Part shown: positions 15,873-23,162 of the stretch, piece after piece | How the letters are laid out: every line of letters begins with the position of its first letter | How positions within the stretch are numbered: position 1 is the stretch's first letter | Source: Streptomyces bikiniensis | Lineage (GTDB): Bacteria; Actinomycetota; Actinomycetes; Streptomycetales; Streptomycetaceae | DNA: 64,000 nucleotides | Assembly (NCBI GenBank): GCA_000716465.1 | Contig: JNWL01000021.1 | Location: forward strand, 41,408-105,407 | Direction: 5' to 3' | Notes under the pieces: generated by a model | What the model was told of the DNA's origin: nothing | The model's database searches: none | The model's input: only the letters and a program-made list of their open reading frames with translations | Program-made: the position numbers and the translations under genes

Positions 15873-16064
15873 TGCCGTGCTTCCTTTTTTTGGTACCACC
15901 CCAGCTGCGGCGCCCCCGGAATTGCCGCGATGCGGTCATCCCATCACACGTATTTCACATGCGGAAGAGAAAACCTTCACATCACAGGTATATGTCCGGG
16001 ATATGAGACTTTAAGTCGATGAGCAGCACGTATCACTCTCGGTGCAGGGAGTGACGAATCCCTT

Positions 16065-17378
16065 TTAGGCCTGTTTCGAGGCGAGTTGGACGACCGTGAT
16101 GTCGGAGGGCGCGCCGACCCGGACCGGGGGTCCCCAGGCTCCCGCGCCCCGCGAGACGTAGAGCTGGGTGTCGCCGTACCGCTCCAGCCCGGCGACGGTC
16201 GGGTTGGCCAGTTCCGCGAGGAGGTTGCCGGGCCAGAGCTGGCCGCCGTGGGTGTGGCCGGAGAGCTGGAGGTCCACGCCGTGGCGCACGGCGTCGTGGA
16301 CGACGATCGGCTGGTGCGCGAGGAGGACGGCGGCGCGGGCCCGGTCGCGGTCGCCGAGGGCGCGGACGAAGTCGGGCCCCCGGCCCTCGCTCTCGCCCGC
16401 GACGTCGTCGACGCCCGCGAGGTCGAAACCGGCCGCGATCTCCAGGCGCTCGTTGCGCAGCGGGCGCAGGCCGAGCTCGCGCACGTGGTCGACCCAGGCG
16501 TCGGCGCCCGAGAAGTACTCGTGGTTGCCGGTCACGAAGAAGGAGCCGTGGCGGGCGCGGAGCCGGGCGAGCGGCTCGGCGGCGGAGCCGAGGTTCTCGA
16601 CGGTGCCGTCGACCAGGTCCCCGACGACCGCGATCAGGTCGGGCTGGGCGGAGTTGACGGCGTCCACGATGCGCTGGGTGTGGGCGCGGCCCAGGATCGG
16701 GCCCAGGTGGACGTCGGACACGACGGCGATCCGGTAGCCGTGCGCGGCGCGCGGGAGCTTGGCGAGCGGCACGGTGACCCGCTTGACGCGGGGCCCGCGC
16801 AGCACGCCGTACGTGCCGTACCCGACGGTCCCGAGCGCGACGGCGGCGGCGGTGCCGCCGACGACCCGGGAGACGAAGAGACGACGGGAGACGTCGGCGG
16901 GGGTTTCCGGGGCGGCCGCTGCGGCCGGGGCCTCGGGACCGTCCGGGACGGGGGTCCCCACGACGGTCTCCGCCCGGGGCTCGGCGGCCGCCGCGGCCGG
17001 CACCGGCGCGGCCTCGGGAACCACCGGAGCGGGCGCGGGCGCGGCCGTGGCGGCGGGCGCCCGGCGGGCGAGCCGGGCGCGCAGGAGCGGGCGGACGGCC
17101 TCGCCCACCACCAGGGCCAGGACGAGGTACAGGAGGACGGCGAGCCACATCTGCCCCGGCCAGGCGATCACCTGCTGGAGCCGGAAGGGCACGCCCGCCC
17201 GGGCGGAGACCAGGGCCGCGAGCGAGAGCAGCGGCAGGACCACGACGGCGGCCGTGCCCAGCCGGCGCGGCAGACCGCCGGGCGCCGTCACGTCCCGGAC
17301 GAGCCGCCGCCACACGTACCAGTGGACGCCGCCGAGCAGCGCGAGGACCACGACCAGGACCAGCAGGAAGACGACCAC
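16065..17378 (-). CDS. Membrane-anchored metallophosphoesterase
   Basis: A 437-aa protein. Three membrane helices at the N-terminus (to about residue 95) are followed by an Ala/Pro-rich linker and a further helix with a Tat-like SRRLFVSRVVGGTAAAVAL. The calcineurin-like domain follows, with the metal motifs IAVVSDVHLG, AVVGDLVDG, VTGNHEYF, LLAHQP and LSGHTHGGQLWPG. It is similar to YkuE/Cdc1-type phosphoesterases, which act outside the membrane. GTG at 17376-17378 with AAGAAGGAG upstream. Divergent from the SCO4848 family gene. Confidence 0.93.
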   Translation of the reverse strand: MVVFLLVLVVVLALLGGVHWYVWRRLVRDVTAPGGLPRRLGTAAVVVLPLLSLAALVSARAGVPFRLQQVIAWPGQMWLAVLLYLVLALVVGEAVRPLLRARLARRAPAATAAPAPAPVVPEAAPVPAAAAAEPRAETVVGTPVPDGPEAPAAAAAPETPADVSRRLFVSRVVGGTAAAVALGTVGYGTYGVLRGPRVKRVTVPLAKLPRAAHGYRIAVVSDVHLGPILGRAHTQRIVDAVNSAQPDLIAVVGDLVDGTVENLGSAAEPLARLRARHGSFFVTGNHEYFSGADAWVDHVRELGLRPLRNERLEIAAGFDLAGVDDVAGESEGRGPDFVRALGDRDRARAAVLLAHQPIVVHDAVRHGVDLQLSGHTHGGQLWPGNLLAELANPTVAGLERYGDTQLYVSRGAGAWGPPVRVGAPSDITVVQLASKQA

Positions 17379-17617
17379 GCCCCGGAACTCCTTCTTCTTC
17401 TAGGCGCCGGTGCGGCGCGCACCCCGTACGGCCCGAGGACGGCTGCCGCCGGACCGCCCGCGCCATCGGGGGCGAGACCGCTCCCGTCACCCCGGGGGTG
17501 CTCGATGGAGCCGATCCGTGTGCGGCCGGGCCCCAGCGTACAGAGACCCGCCTCCGGGGCCCGGCGGGGGCGGTTCGATACTGGCGGGGAACGACTCGCC
17601 CTCCCGAAGGACATCCC

Positions 17618-17857
17618 ATGAAGCTCAGCCGCCGCGTCTCCTGGTTCCTGCTCGCGTTCGGCGTCTGGTCCTGGGTGATCTGGGTGACCTTCGCGAAGAA
17701 CCTCTGGAAGGACGGGAGCGGTCTCGCCTTCGACGACGCGGGAGACCCGACGGCCTACTTCTGGGTCCACCTCGCCCTCGCCGTCACGTCGTTCCTCCTG
17801 GGGACGGCCGTGGGCGTGATCGGCCTGAGGGGCGTGCGAGCGAACGCGGGCAAGTAG
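17618..17857 (+). CDS. SCO4848 family membrane protein (intact copy)
   Basis: A 79-aa protein with two membrane helices: SRRVSWFLLAFGVWSWVIWV and FWVHLALAVTSFLLGTAVGV. In S. coelicolor SCO4848 is, from memory, the gene that contains the attB site of phage phiBT1. This copy is uninterrupted, preceded by GAAGGACATCCC, and divergent from the metallophosphoesterase gene by 240 bp. A truncated inverted paralogue lies at 24951-25034. Confidence 0.9.
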   Translation: MKLSRRVSWFLLAFGVWSWVIWVTFAKNLWKDGSGLAFDDAGDPTAYFWVHLALAVTSFLLGTAVGVIGLRGVRANAGK

Positions 17858-17911
17858 CCCCGCCCGCGCGGCTCGGGGGAGACCGCTTGGACGGGGTGAA
17901 CGGGAGAGCGG

Positions 17912-18574
17912 CTACGGCCTGGTGGCGCGAGCGATCAGGGTTCCGATGTGTCCGGGCGTGGGAGCGTCGAGGACCTGTACGTCAGGGTTCGTGAACCCGG
18001 CTTTGAGCAGAAAGCTGGTCCACCTGCGGGGGGTGTAGCTGTACCGGTACGTGTACATGGCCTTTCCGGCGAACCCGCCTTTGTACATGCCCTGCGGGCC
18101 GTACGCCCCAGGGATGGCCGGCGGGTGGGAGAACGCGAAGACCCCGCCTGGGTTGAGTCGCTGCGCGACCAGCGGCAGGAGCTTGGCAGGGTCGGTGAAC
18201 CAGACCGCGCCGAAGACGGAGTAAATGGCGTCGTACGTCTCGGTGCTCCCGCTGAGGTGGTTCAGGACTTCGGCGCAGACGAACTGCGCTCCCAGGGGCC
18301 CCCACCGCTCGGTGGTGTTGGCGACCATGACAGGCGAGAGGTCCAGGCCGGTCATCTTGACCCCCTGCTGTGCCAAGTAGGCGAGTGCCCGCCCGGTGCC
18401 GCATCCGATTTCGAGGGCGGTTGTCGGCGTACCGAGGATTTCGGGTCCGGGGCCGTGGCTGGAGTACTGGGTCCAGCAGAACACCGGATCAGACTCGAAC
18501 ACCTTGCTTTTCGTGCTCTCGGCGAAGGTGTCCCACAGTTCGCGTTCGGCGTCGATGTCATGTCGTGCGGGCAA
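17912..18574 (-). CDS. Class I SAM-dependent methyltransferase
   Basis: About 220 aa. Motif I ALEIGCGTGRALAYLAQQGV, motif II GLDLSPVM and the DAIYSVFGAVWFTDPAKLLP block define a small-molecule or peptide-type methyltransferase. The C-terminal half (GGFAGKAMYTYRYSYTPRRW) would shape the substrate site, which I cannot predict. TTG at 18572-18574 is chosen because GAGGAAAG stands four bases upstream; the frame is open back to a GTG at 18649. It is 87 bp downstream of the 160-aa gene, probably co-transcribed. Confidence 0.8.
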   Translation of the reverse strand: MPARHDIDAERELWDTFAESTKSKVFESDPVFCWTQYSSHGPGPEILGTPTTALEIGCGTGRALAYLAQQGVKMTGLDLSPVMVANTTERWGPLGAQFVCAEVLNHLSGSTETYDAIYSVFGAVWFTDPAKLLPLVAQRLNPGGVFAFSHPPAIPGAYGPQGMYKGGFAGKAMYTYRYSYTPRRWTSFLLKAGFTNPDVQVLDAPTPGHIGTLIARATRP

Positions 18575-18661
18575 CGGGCTTTCCTCGCTGTGGTGGTGGG
18601 GAACGCAGCGGTGCCCCCCGCCCTCAGGTAAGAGAGCGGGGGCAGGCACTCTAGTGCCGGA

Positions 18662-19144
18662 TCAGTGGCTGTCGGGGACCTTGTTGTCACACGGCGAGCA
18701 GTCGGACGCGTCGACCGACCACAGCTCCTCGTCGACCGCGAACCCGTTCTGCCGGATCAGCTCGGCGGTACGCGTCACCGTGCCGTCGCGACGCCGCTCG
18801 ATGAGCGGGGCGTGGTGCTTGTAGTTCCCGCCGTTGTACTCCTCGCAGAGCGCGAAGTAGAGCGGCGTGTCCAGGATGAGCTGGTGCACGCCGATGTCGA
18901 CGGTGTACCCGACCCCCATGTCCACGCCGGGGTTCTCCATAGCGGTGATCAGGTACGCGATGCCCTGGCCCAGGGTGCGTTCGGCAAGGCTCCGGACAGC
19001 CACGCTGTCGCGCAGCAGCAGCCGGACTTCACGCTCCCAGAGGTCGGACACGCCCACGTCGGCGACCAGATGGGGCACCCGGGACGCGAGCGTGTTTAGG
19101 ATGATGCGCGGATCACGGGTCCGCGTCTGAACGACGGTACTCAT
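18662..19144 (-). CDS. Conserved-looking protein of unknown family (methyltransferase neighbour)
   Basis: A 160-aa soluble protein, MSTVVQTRTRDPRIILNTLA at the start. The central LGQGIAYLITAMENPGVDMG and VGYTVDIGVHQLILDTPLYF regions and the Cys-containing C-terminus VDASDCSPCDNKVPDSH are its landmarks. I do not recognise the family. The CSPC pair close to the end could bind metal or be modified by the neighbouring methyltransferase (inference). ATG at 19142-19144. GGCACT and AGTGCC form a 6-bp hairpin two bases apart (about 18646-18659) just after its stop. Confidence 0.65.
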   Translation of the reverse strand: MSTVVQTRTRDPRIILNTLASRVPHLVADVGVSDLWEREVRLLLRDSVAVRSLAERTLGQGIAYLITAMENPGVDMGVGYTVDIGVHQLILDTPLYFALCEEYNGGNYKHHAPLIERRRDGTVTRTAELIRQNGFAVDEELWSVDASDCSPCDNKVPDSH

Positions 19145-19320
19145 CGTGCGGTTTCCTCCTGTGGTCGGAGTTGCTGCACTTGCCCACCCATCCGTCTTTC
19201 TTGCTGTCACTCGACGGACGGGAGTTGCACCCGCTCTCCTCCCGGACGGAAGACGGTGGAGCTTCCGATGTGAGTTCACGGGAGGAGAGCGGAGTTCGCA
19301 GAGCCGTGCGGTGAGCCGGC

Positions 19321-19572
19321 CTATGCGGCGAGCCCGGCACAGCGCGTGCAGTGAAGTTTCGCGAGGGCGGCAAGCTGCCGCTTCTCCCGGTCGGTGGCGG
19401 GGCGCACACGCGTCCAGGGAACCGACCACTGGTAGCCGGTCGGCCGGACGAGGTGAACCATCCCGCCCGGCGCGAAACCGGAAACGACGCCCACCATGTC
19501 ATGAGAGGACTCGTAGACCTTGAGCCCCACCATGAGACCGGTGTTCCCATAGGGCTTGGGCCGGGGTTTCAC
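19321..19572 (-). CDS. Small hypothetical protein, cassette gene 3
   Basis: An 83-aa protein; the GTG overlaps the TGA of the gene before it in a GTGA arrangement, which fixes the start. The core MVGLKVYESSHDMVGVVSGF and GGMVHLVRPTGYQWSVPWTR suggests a small beta-barrel-like fold; CTRC lies near the C-terminus. Function unknown. Confidence 0.65.
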   Translation of the reverse strand: MKPRPKPYGNTGLMVGLKVYESSHDMVGVVSGFAPGGMVHLVRPTGYQWSVPWTRVRPATDREKRQLAALAKLHCTRCAGLAA

Positions 19573-19823
19573 TCCGCCCGGGGTCCGCATTCCCGGCCGA
19601 GCCGATTCGCTTCGGCCACGCGTTCCGTAAGCGCATCCGACTGCCGCGCCGGGGCCATCTCTGCCGGGTCGGCTTCCCATTCCCTACCCCCATTCAGTGG
19701 GCGAAGCTGGTAGCGCGGGCCGACGTGGCCCATCACGCCCCCACACGCCCCGTTCTCGTGTCCTGGACAACTTCTCCCGGCTCCCACACCCGCGGGTGCG
19801 CGCGGGCTCTCAGGTGCATTCAC
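19569..19823 (-). CDS. Small hypothetical protein, cassette gene 2
   Basis: An 84-aa protein from GTG at 19823 (MNAPESPRAPAGVGAG) preceded by AAAGGGGCGCC. It overlaps the gene before it by 14 bp and the gene after it by 4 bp, as in a tight operon. The body GPRYQLRPLNGGREWEADPA has no recognised domain. Confidence 0.55.
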   Translation of the reverse strand: MNAPESPRAPAGVGAGRSCPGHENGACGGVMGHVGPRYQLRPLNGGREWEADPAEMAPARQSDALTERVAEANRLGRECGPRAE

Positions 19824-19995
19824 GGCGCCCCTTTCGTTCCAACCCGTCACGCACCCGGAGCAGTACGGGCCGCATAGGCAACGCGTAGCCGCTCCGAGGC
19901 ACCCACTCCGGCGCGAGTCGCCAGAACCCGCCCGCCTCTATCAGGGCGGCCAACTCGTCCACGTCTTCGATCTCGCGGGCGGGCTTGTGATCCAT
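19810..19995 (-). CDS. Small hypothetical protein, cassette gene 1
   Basis: A 61-aa protein starting MDHKPAREIEDVDELAALIE with RBS AAGGACCCCGGAC before the ATG. It continues GGFWRLAPEWVPRSGYALPM. No family recognised. First gene of the leftward cassette that overlaps genes 2 and 3 and probably continues to the 160-aa protein and the methyltransferase. Divergent from the HTH/helical-repeat regulator. Confidence 0.6.
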   Translation of the reverse strand: MDHKPAREIEDVDELAALIEAGGFWRLAPEWVPRSGYALPMRPVLLRVRDGLERKGRRECT

Positions 19996-20049
19996 GTCCG
20001 GGGTCCTTCGTTGCGGCGTCGTCCCTTGCGGTGACCTCTGCTCGCACTA

Positions 20050-20112
20050 GGCAACCGTGCGACTACGCACAGCGGTACCGTTGCAACAGGGGCAGGACTT
20101 AAGAGCTTTAAG
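20050..20112. promoter_or_regulatory. Divergent control region of the element cassette
   Basis: The 19996-20142 gap separates the leftward small genes from the rightward regulator. It contains GTGCG-ACTA-CGCAC flanked by GCAAC (about 20051) and GTTGC (about 20090), and CTTAA-GAGCT-TTAAG (20098-20112). These inverted repeats are the candidate sites for the HTH regulator. Confidence 0.45.
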
Positions 20113-20142
20113 CGGCTTGATGGCTCGGGGAGTTGAGGACCG

Positions 20143-21489
20143 GTGGGCAACCCGGAACCGAACGTGGGGCTTGAGCGGCTGTACCGGGAAACCGGGTGGA
20201 CGCTGCGACAGTTCGCGCAGGAGATCAACCGCTTGGGGACGGAGCGCGGCACACCCCTGCGATACCGAGAGCCGTCGGTGCACCAGTGGCTCAAGGGCCA
20301 CATGCCGAAGGAGGATGCACGGCCGTTGATCCTGGAAGCCCTCTCCCGCAAGCTCCGGCGCCCGGTGACGCACAACGAGGCCGGGTTCCGCAGAACTCCG
20401 ACAGATCAGCTTCCCTCCCAGCCCAGTACGGTGGAGGGGCTGTTGGACCTGGGAAGGCAAGACATGGACCCGTCCCGCCGAAGCATCCTCGGCGTCGGCC
20501 TCTTCTCCATTGCGCTGACCATTCCCAACTGGCCGGACGTGGTCGGCAGGATGGAAGCCGTCCAGAAAGGCGACGTCCAGCGCATAGGGATGGCCGATGT
20601 CCACACCGTTTCCGCGATGACCGAGCGAATCTCTGAGCTGGACGACCAGTTCGGAGGGCGCACCGCCCGGCCCATGGCTGCCGCATTCCTGGTGAACACA
20701 GCAGCTCCATATCTGCGGATGGAATCCCCGGAATCCGTCCGCAAAGCCATGATGGGCGCGGTCTCGGACCTCTGCTACCTCACGGGCTATATGGCAGTGG
20801 ACGAGGGGCTCCACGGATTGGCGCAGAAGTACTATCTAAAGGCACTTGAACTTGCCGGAGCGTCTGAGGATCACTTGACGTTCTGCACCACCCTGCGAGG
20901 GATGAGCGTTCAAGCAGTCGACTTGGGGCACGGCGCCCAGGCAATGCGTCTCGCGGACGCCGCGGCGGCTGCCTCACCGCAAGCCGGCCCGCGAATGCGC
21001 GCCTTCCTTGTGGGGCAGCAAGCCCATGCGGCAGCGCAGACGGGCGCCCGCGTCCAGGCGCAGCGCTACCTGCGGGAAGCCGAAGTGGCCATGGAAAAGG
21101 CGGAGTCGCAGTCCAAGGCTTTCGGCTCTTACGACCCGTCGTCGCTCCTGTACCACACGAGCCAAGTACGATACGAACTCGGAGACATCGCCGGATCAAT
21201 CGAAGCCATGGAACAGTCCGATCGGATTCGGCAGAGCGTCTATCGCCGTGCCAGGGTCCGGCACCGCTGCACCCTGGCCGAGAGGCAGCTGGAACTAGGC
21301 CACCTTGAAGCCGCGTGCCAGACATGGACTCTCGCCCTGGAGGACTACCCCAGTCTCCAGTCCGGAAGGGCGGACGAGCGGATTAGAACCATGCATAGCC
21401 GGATTCGCCCGTTCATGAAGAATCACGCAGCCCGTGACCTTTTCGAGCGGGCTCGCCTGGTGACCCCGGAAAGAATGTTGCCCCGATAA
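20143..21489 (+). CDS. HTH regulator with helical (TPR-like) repeats
   Basis: A 448-aa protein. The N-terminal HTH-like part is RLYRETGWTLRQFAQEINRL with SVHQWLKGHMPKED, in the place of the XRE recognition region. The rest is helical, with TPR-like pairs such as GLHGLAQKYYLKALELAGAS, GARVQAQRYLREAEVAMEKA and LGHLEAACQTWTLALEDYPS. Proteins of this build commonly control adjacent specialised-metabolism or signalling genes in streptomycetes. GTG at 20143 has GAGGACCG in front. Codon use is less GC3-rich in the middle (for example near 20830) than in the flanking chromosome. It is followed at once by a very strong terminator. Confidence 0.8.
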   Translation: MGNPEPNVGLERLYRETGWTLRQFAQEINRLGTERGTPLRYREPSVHQWLKGHMPKEDARPLILEALSRKLRRPVTHNEAGFRRTPTDQLPSQPSTVEGLLDLGRQDMDPSRRSILGVGLFSIALTIPNWPDVVGRMEAVQKGDVQRIGMADVHTVSAMTERISELDDQFGGRTARPMAAAFLVNTAAPYLRMESPESVRKAMMGAVSDLCYLTGYMAVDEGLHGLAQKYYLKALELAGASEDHLTFCTTLRGMSVQAVDLGHGAQAMRLADAAAAASPQAGPRMRAFLVGQQAHAAAQTGARVQAQRYLREAEVAMEKAESQSKAFGSYDPSSLLYHTSQVRYELGDIAGSIEAMEQSDRIRQSVYRRARVRHRCTLAERQLELGHLEAACQTWTLALEDYPSLQSGRADERIRTMHSRIRPFMKNHAARDLFERARLVTPERMLPR

Positions 21490-21497
21490 CGCGAAAC

Positions 21498-21540
21498 AGC
21501 CCGCACCCATGGCGCCAGATAGGCGCCATGGGTGCGGGCT
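21498..21540. terminator. Very strong terminator hairpin
   Basis: AGCCCGCACCCATGGCGCC (21498-21516) pairs perfectly over 19 bp with GGCGCCATGGGTGCGGGCT (21522-21540), loop AGATA. It separates the regulator from the convergent HNH gene. Confidence 0.92.
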
Positions 21541-21618
21541 TCGGCTCCACGAAAACGCCCAAATGGGCCATGCGCGTTTTTTGCCTCCCTGCCGTGCTTC
21601 CAGGGCGCGGAAAGGGGG

Positions 21619-21957
21619 TCACGCTCTGGTCGAGGGCTCGGGCAAGCGAGGGCGGACACTCTCGGCAGCCCGTCCGCCGGGCTGATGCTTCGCGGTCTCG
21701 CGGTTGTGGCACGGCGTACACGGCGGATGCAGACGCGACCACGCGTCGGGATCGGTGACGCCACGTGCGAGCAGCGAGCGGCGCGAGTCGGGGAAGTGGT
21801 CGGCCACTGTCGCCGGCTTCGTGCACAGCACGCACCACGGATGGGCGTAGAGGTAGCGGCGCCGGATGTTCGGCCACCGTCGCCCGTACGCGCTCGTCCC
21901 CCGGTGTCTCCCGCAGTGCGTTCGCCTGACGCTCGTGAGCGACACAACGGCCACCAC
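21619..21957 (-). CDS. HNH endonuclease
   Basis: A 112-aa HNH nuclease: YAHPWCVLCTKPATVADHFP with the first CxxC and the H of HNH, then LHPPCTPCHNRETAKHQPGG with the second CxxC and HN motif. Proteins like this in phages are often next to terminase genes; here it stands alone. The start is uncertain: GTG at 21957 lacks a good RBS and GTG at 21945 is possible. Cargo of the element. Confidence 0.78.
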   Translation of the reverse strand: MVAVVSLTSVRRTHCGRHRGTSAYGRRWPNIRRRYLYAHPWCVLCTKPATVADHFPDSRRSLLARGVTDPDAWSRLHPPCTPCHNRETAKHQPGGRAAESVRPRLPEPSTRA

Positions 21958-22085
21958 GGGCAGTCAGTTCAGGGCACCCGGATACCGAGCACGGGGGGGC
22001 GGGGTCGTCGGGGCAAGGAAGGTACCCCCTTCAGCGAGTGGGCGCGAAAGTTGACGCGTACTTCGGGATGCTGTGTTCTGCCCCT

Positions 22086-22295
22086 ATGTCTGAACTCACC
22101 GGTCCCGATGACTCGGAGACTGCCGTCAAGAGCAAGTTCGAACTAGCGCTTGGGAAAGTTCACTTGCGCATGGAAAACGTGTCGGAGCGTGTGCAACTAG
22201 CCGTTGTCTACGGGGCGACTGCTTGCGCCCTCGGTTTGATCGCTCGCAGCGCGCTAAACGGCAAGGGCGATCAGAGCGACCAGGACGACCTCTAG
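22086..22295 (+). CDS. Small single-helix membrane protein
   Basis: A 69-aa protein, MSELTGPDDSETAVKSKFEL, with one hydrophobic segment VQLAVVYGATACALGLIARS near residues 40-60 and an acidic tail. The ATG at 22086 is preferred over a GTG at 22038. Small one-helix proteins are common on phage-like elements. Function unknown. Its stop overlaps that of the convergent HNH-like gene. Confidence 0.55.
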   Translation: MSELTGPDDSETAVKSKFELALGKVHLRMENVSERVQLAVVYGATACALGLIARSALNGKGDQSDQDDL

Positions 22296-22627
22296 GCAGC
22301 GGGCCCGAACTCCGTCCTGGTCTTGAGCCGGTGGCGTCTCCGGCACAGCACTTGAACGTTGCCGTCCGTGTCGGTCCCTCCCATCGAGAGGGGCCGCACG
22401 TGGTCCACGTCTACCGCGTCGGCGGGGAAGTCGTCCAGGCACCAGTCACACCACGCGGCCCCCTTCCGCTCGATGATCCGGCGGAGCCTCGCAGCAGCAT
22501 CGTTCCGGGCCGCTCGTCGTCGGCTCCGTGCTCGGCGGTTCCGGACGGTCGGTCGTCGCTCGTACGTGCCATGGCGGGTCTTGCAGCGGCCCCGATGGGC
22601 CGCCGGCCCCGTGCAGTTCGCCGACGG
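22292..22627 (-). pseudogene. Second HNH nuclease, no clear start codon
   Basis: Reading the minus strand from 22627 to the TAG at 22292 gives a zinc-finger-like head (NCTGPAAHRGRCKTRHGTYE), a basic region RPTVRNRRARSRRRAARND and an HNH domain: GAAWCDWCLDDFPADAVDVD followed by HVRPLSMGGTDTDGNVQVLC. After the in-frame TAA at 22628-22630 there is no ATG, GTG or TTG at the expected N-terminus. Either the 5' end has been lost by frameshift or an unusual start is used. Confidence 0.5.
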
Positions 22628-23162
22628 TTACGAGACGATCGCCAGGCCCGGCCCTGGCACCGAGGTGCACGCGGACTCCGCAGAGAACGCGTAGCCCTCG
22701 GGCGCCCTCGCCGGCGGGACCGGTCCGGACTCGGCGAGGGATCGCACGCGCTTACAACCCCTTTCGGCGCCCCCGGTCAAGGGGCGGTCACTCATGGGCG
22801 GTGCGATCCCCGCGCCCTGCCTCACGCCCCCTGCGGCCACCCCCGTAACGGTGGGGTGCGTGGTGCACGGGCAGAGCTGGTGTGAGGGCGGGCACTCGGT
22901 CCGCCGAGATCTTCCTTGGGGTGAGTGTGCGGTAGTCCCGCTCTCTTCCGGAAGTAGGAGGGACGGACAGATTCCCGCCCCCATGACGGAATGGCGTTCC
23001 GACGGACGGTTTGGTTTTCTCCTTATTTTTTCTTGTACATACGAAAAACACTCTGAACCGTCATACCGCCATGGCTCCGCCCGCTGGTCGGCCCCGCTGC
23101 GGGCACAGCAAAGCCCCGGCGGTCCGCGAGGGACTACCGGGGCTTCGGCGAGTGCCCGAGTG
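22628..23162. other. Gene-poor element spacer
   Basis: No convincing gene in this 535-bp stretch. CCCTCGCCG (22705-22713) and CGGCGAGGG (22732-22740) make a hairpin. An AT-rich, T-run segment lies at 23010-23060, and the integrase terminator at 23111-23145. Confidence 0.6.
23111..23145 (-). terminator. Integrase terminator hairpin
   Basis: AAGCCCCGG (23111-23119) pairs with CCGGGGCTT (23137-23145), 18 bp beyond the integrase stop on the minus strand and followed there by TT and AT-richer sequence. Confidence 0.7.

Noticed and set aside
17379..17617. Search for the 3' half of the truncated SCO4848 copy next to the metallophosphoesterase
   Set aside because: No membrane-helix coding sequence on the minus strand here; the gap reads as a divergent promoter region.
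22788..23051. 87-codon minus-strand frame in the element spacer
   Set aside because: Starts in AT-rich promoter-like DNA with no RBS, odd composition and no similarity that I recognise.
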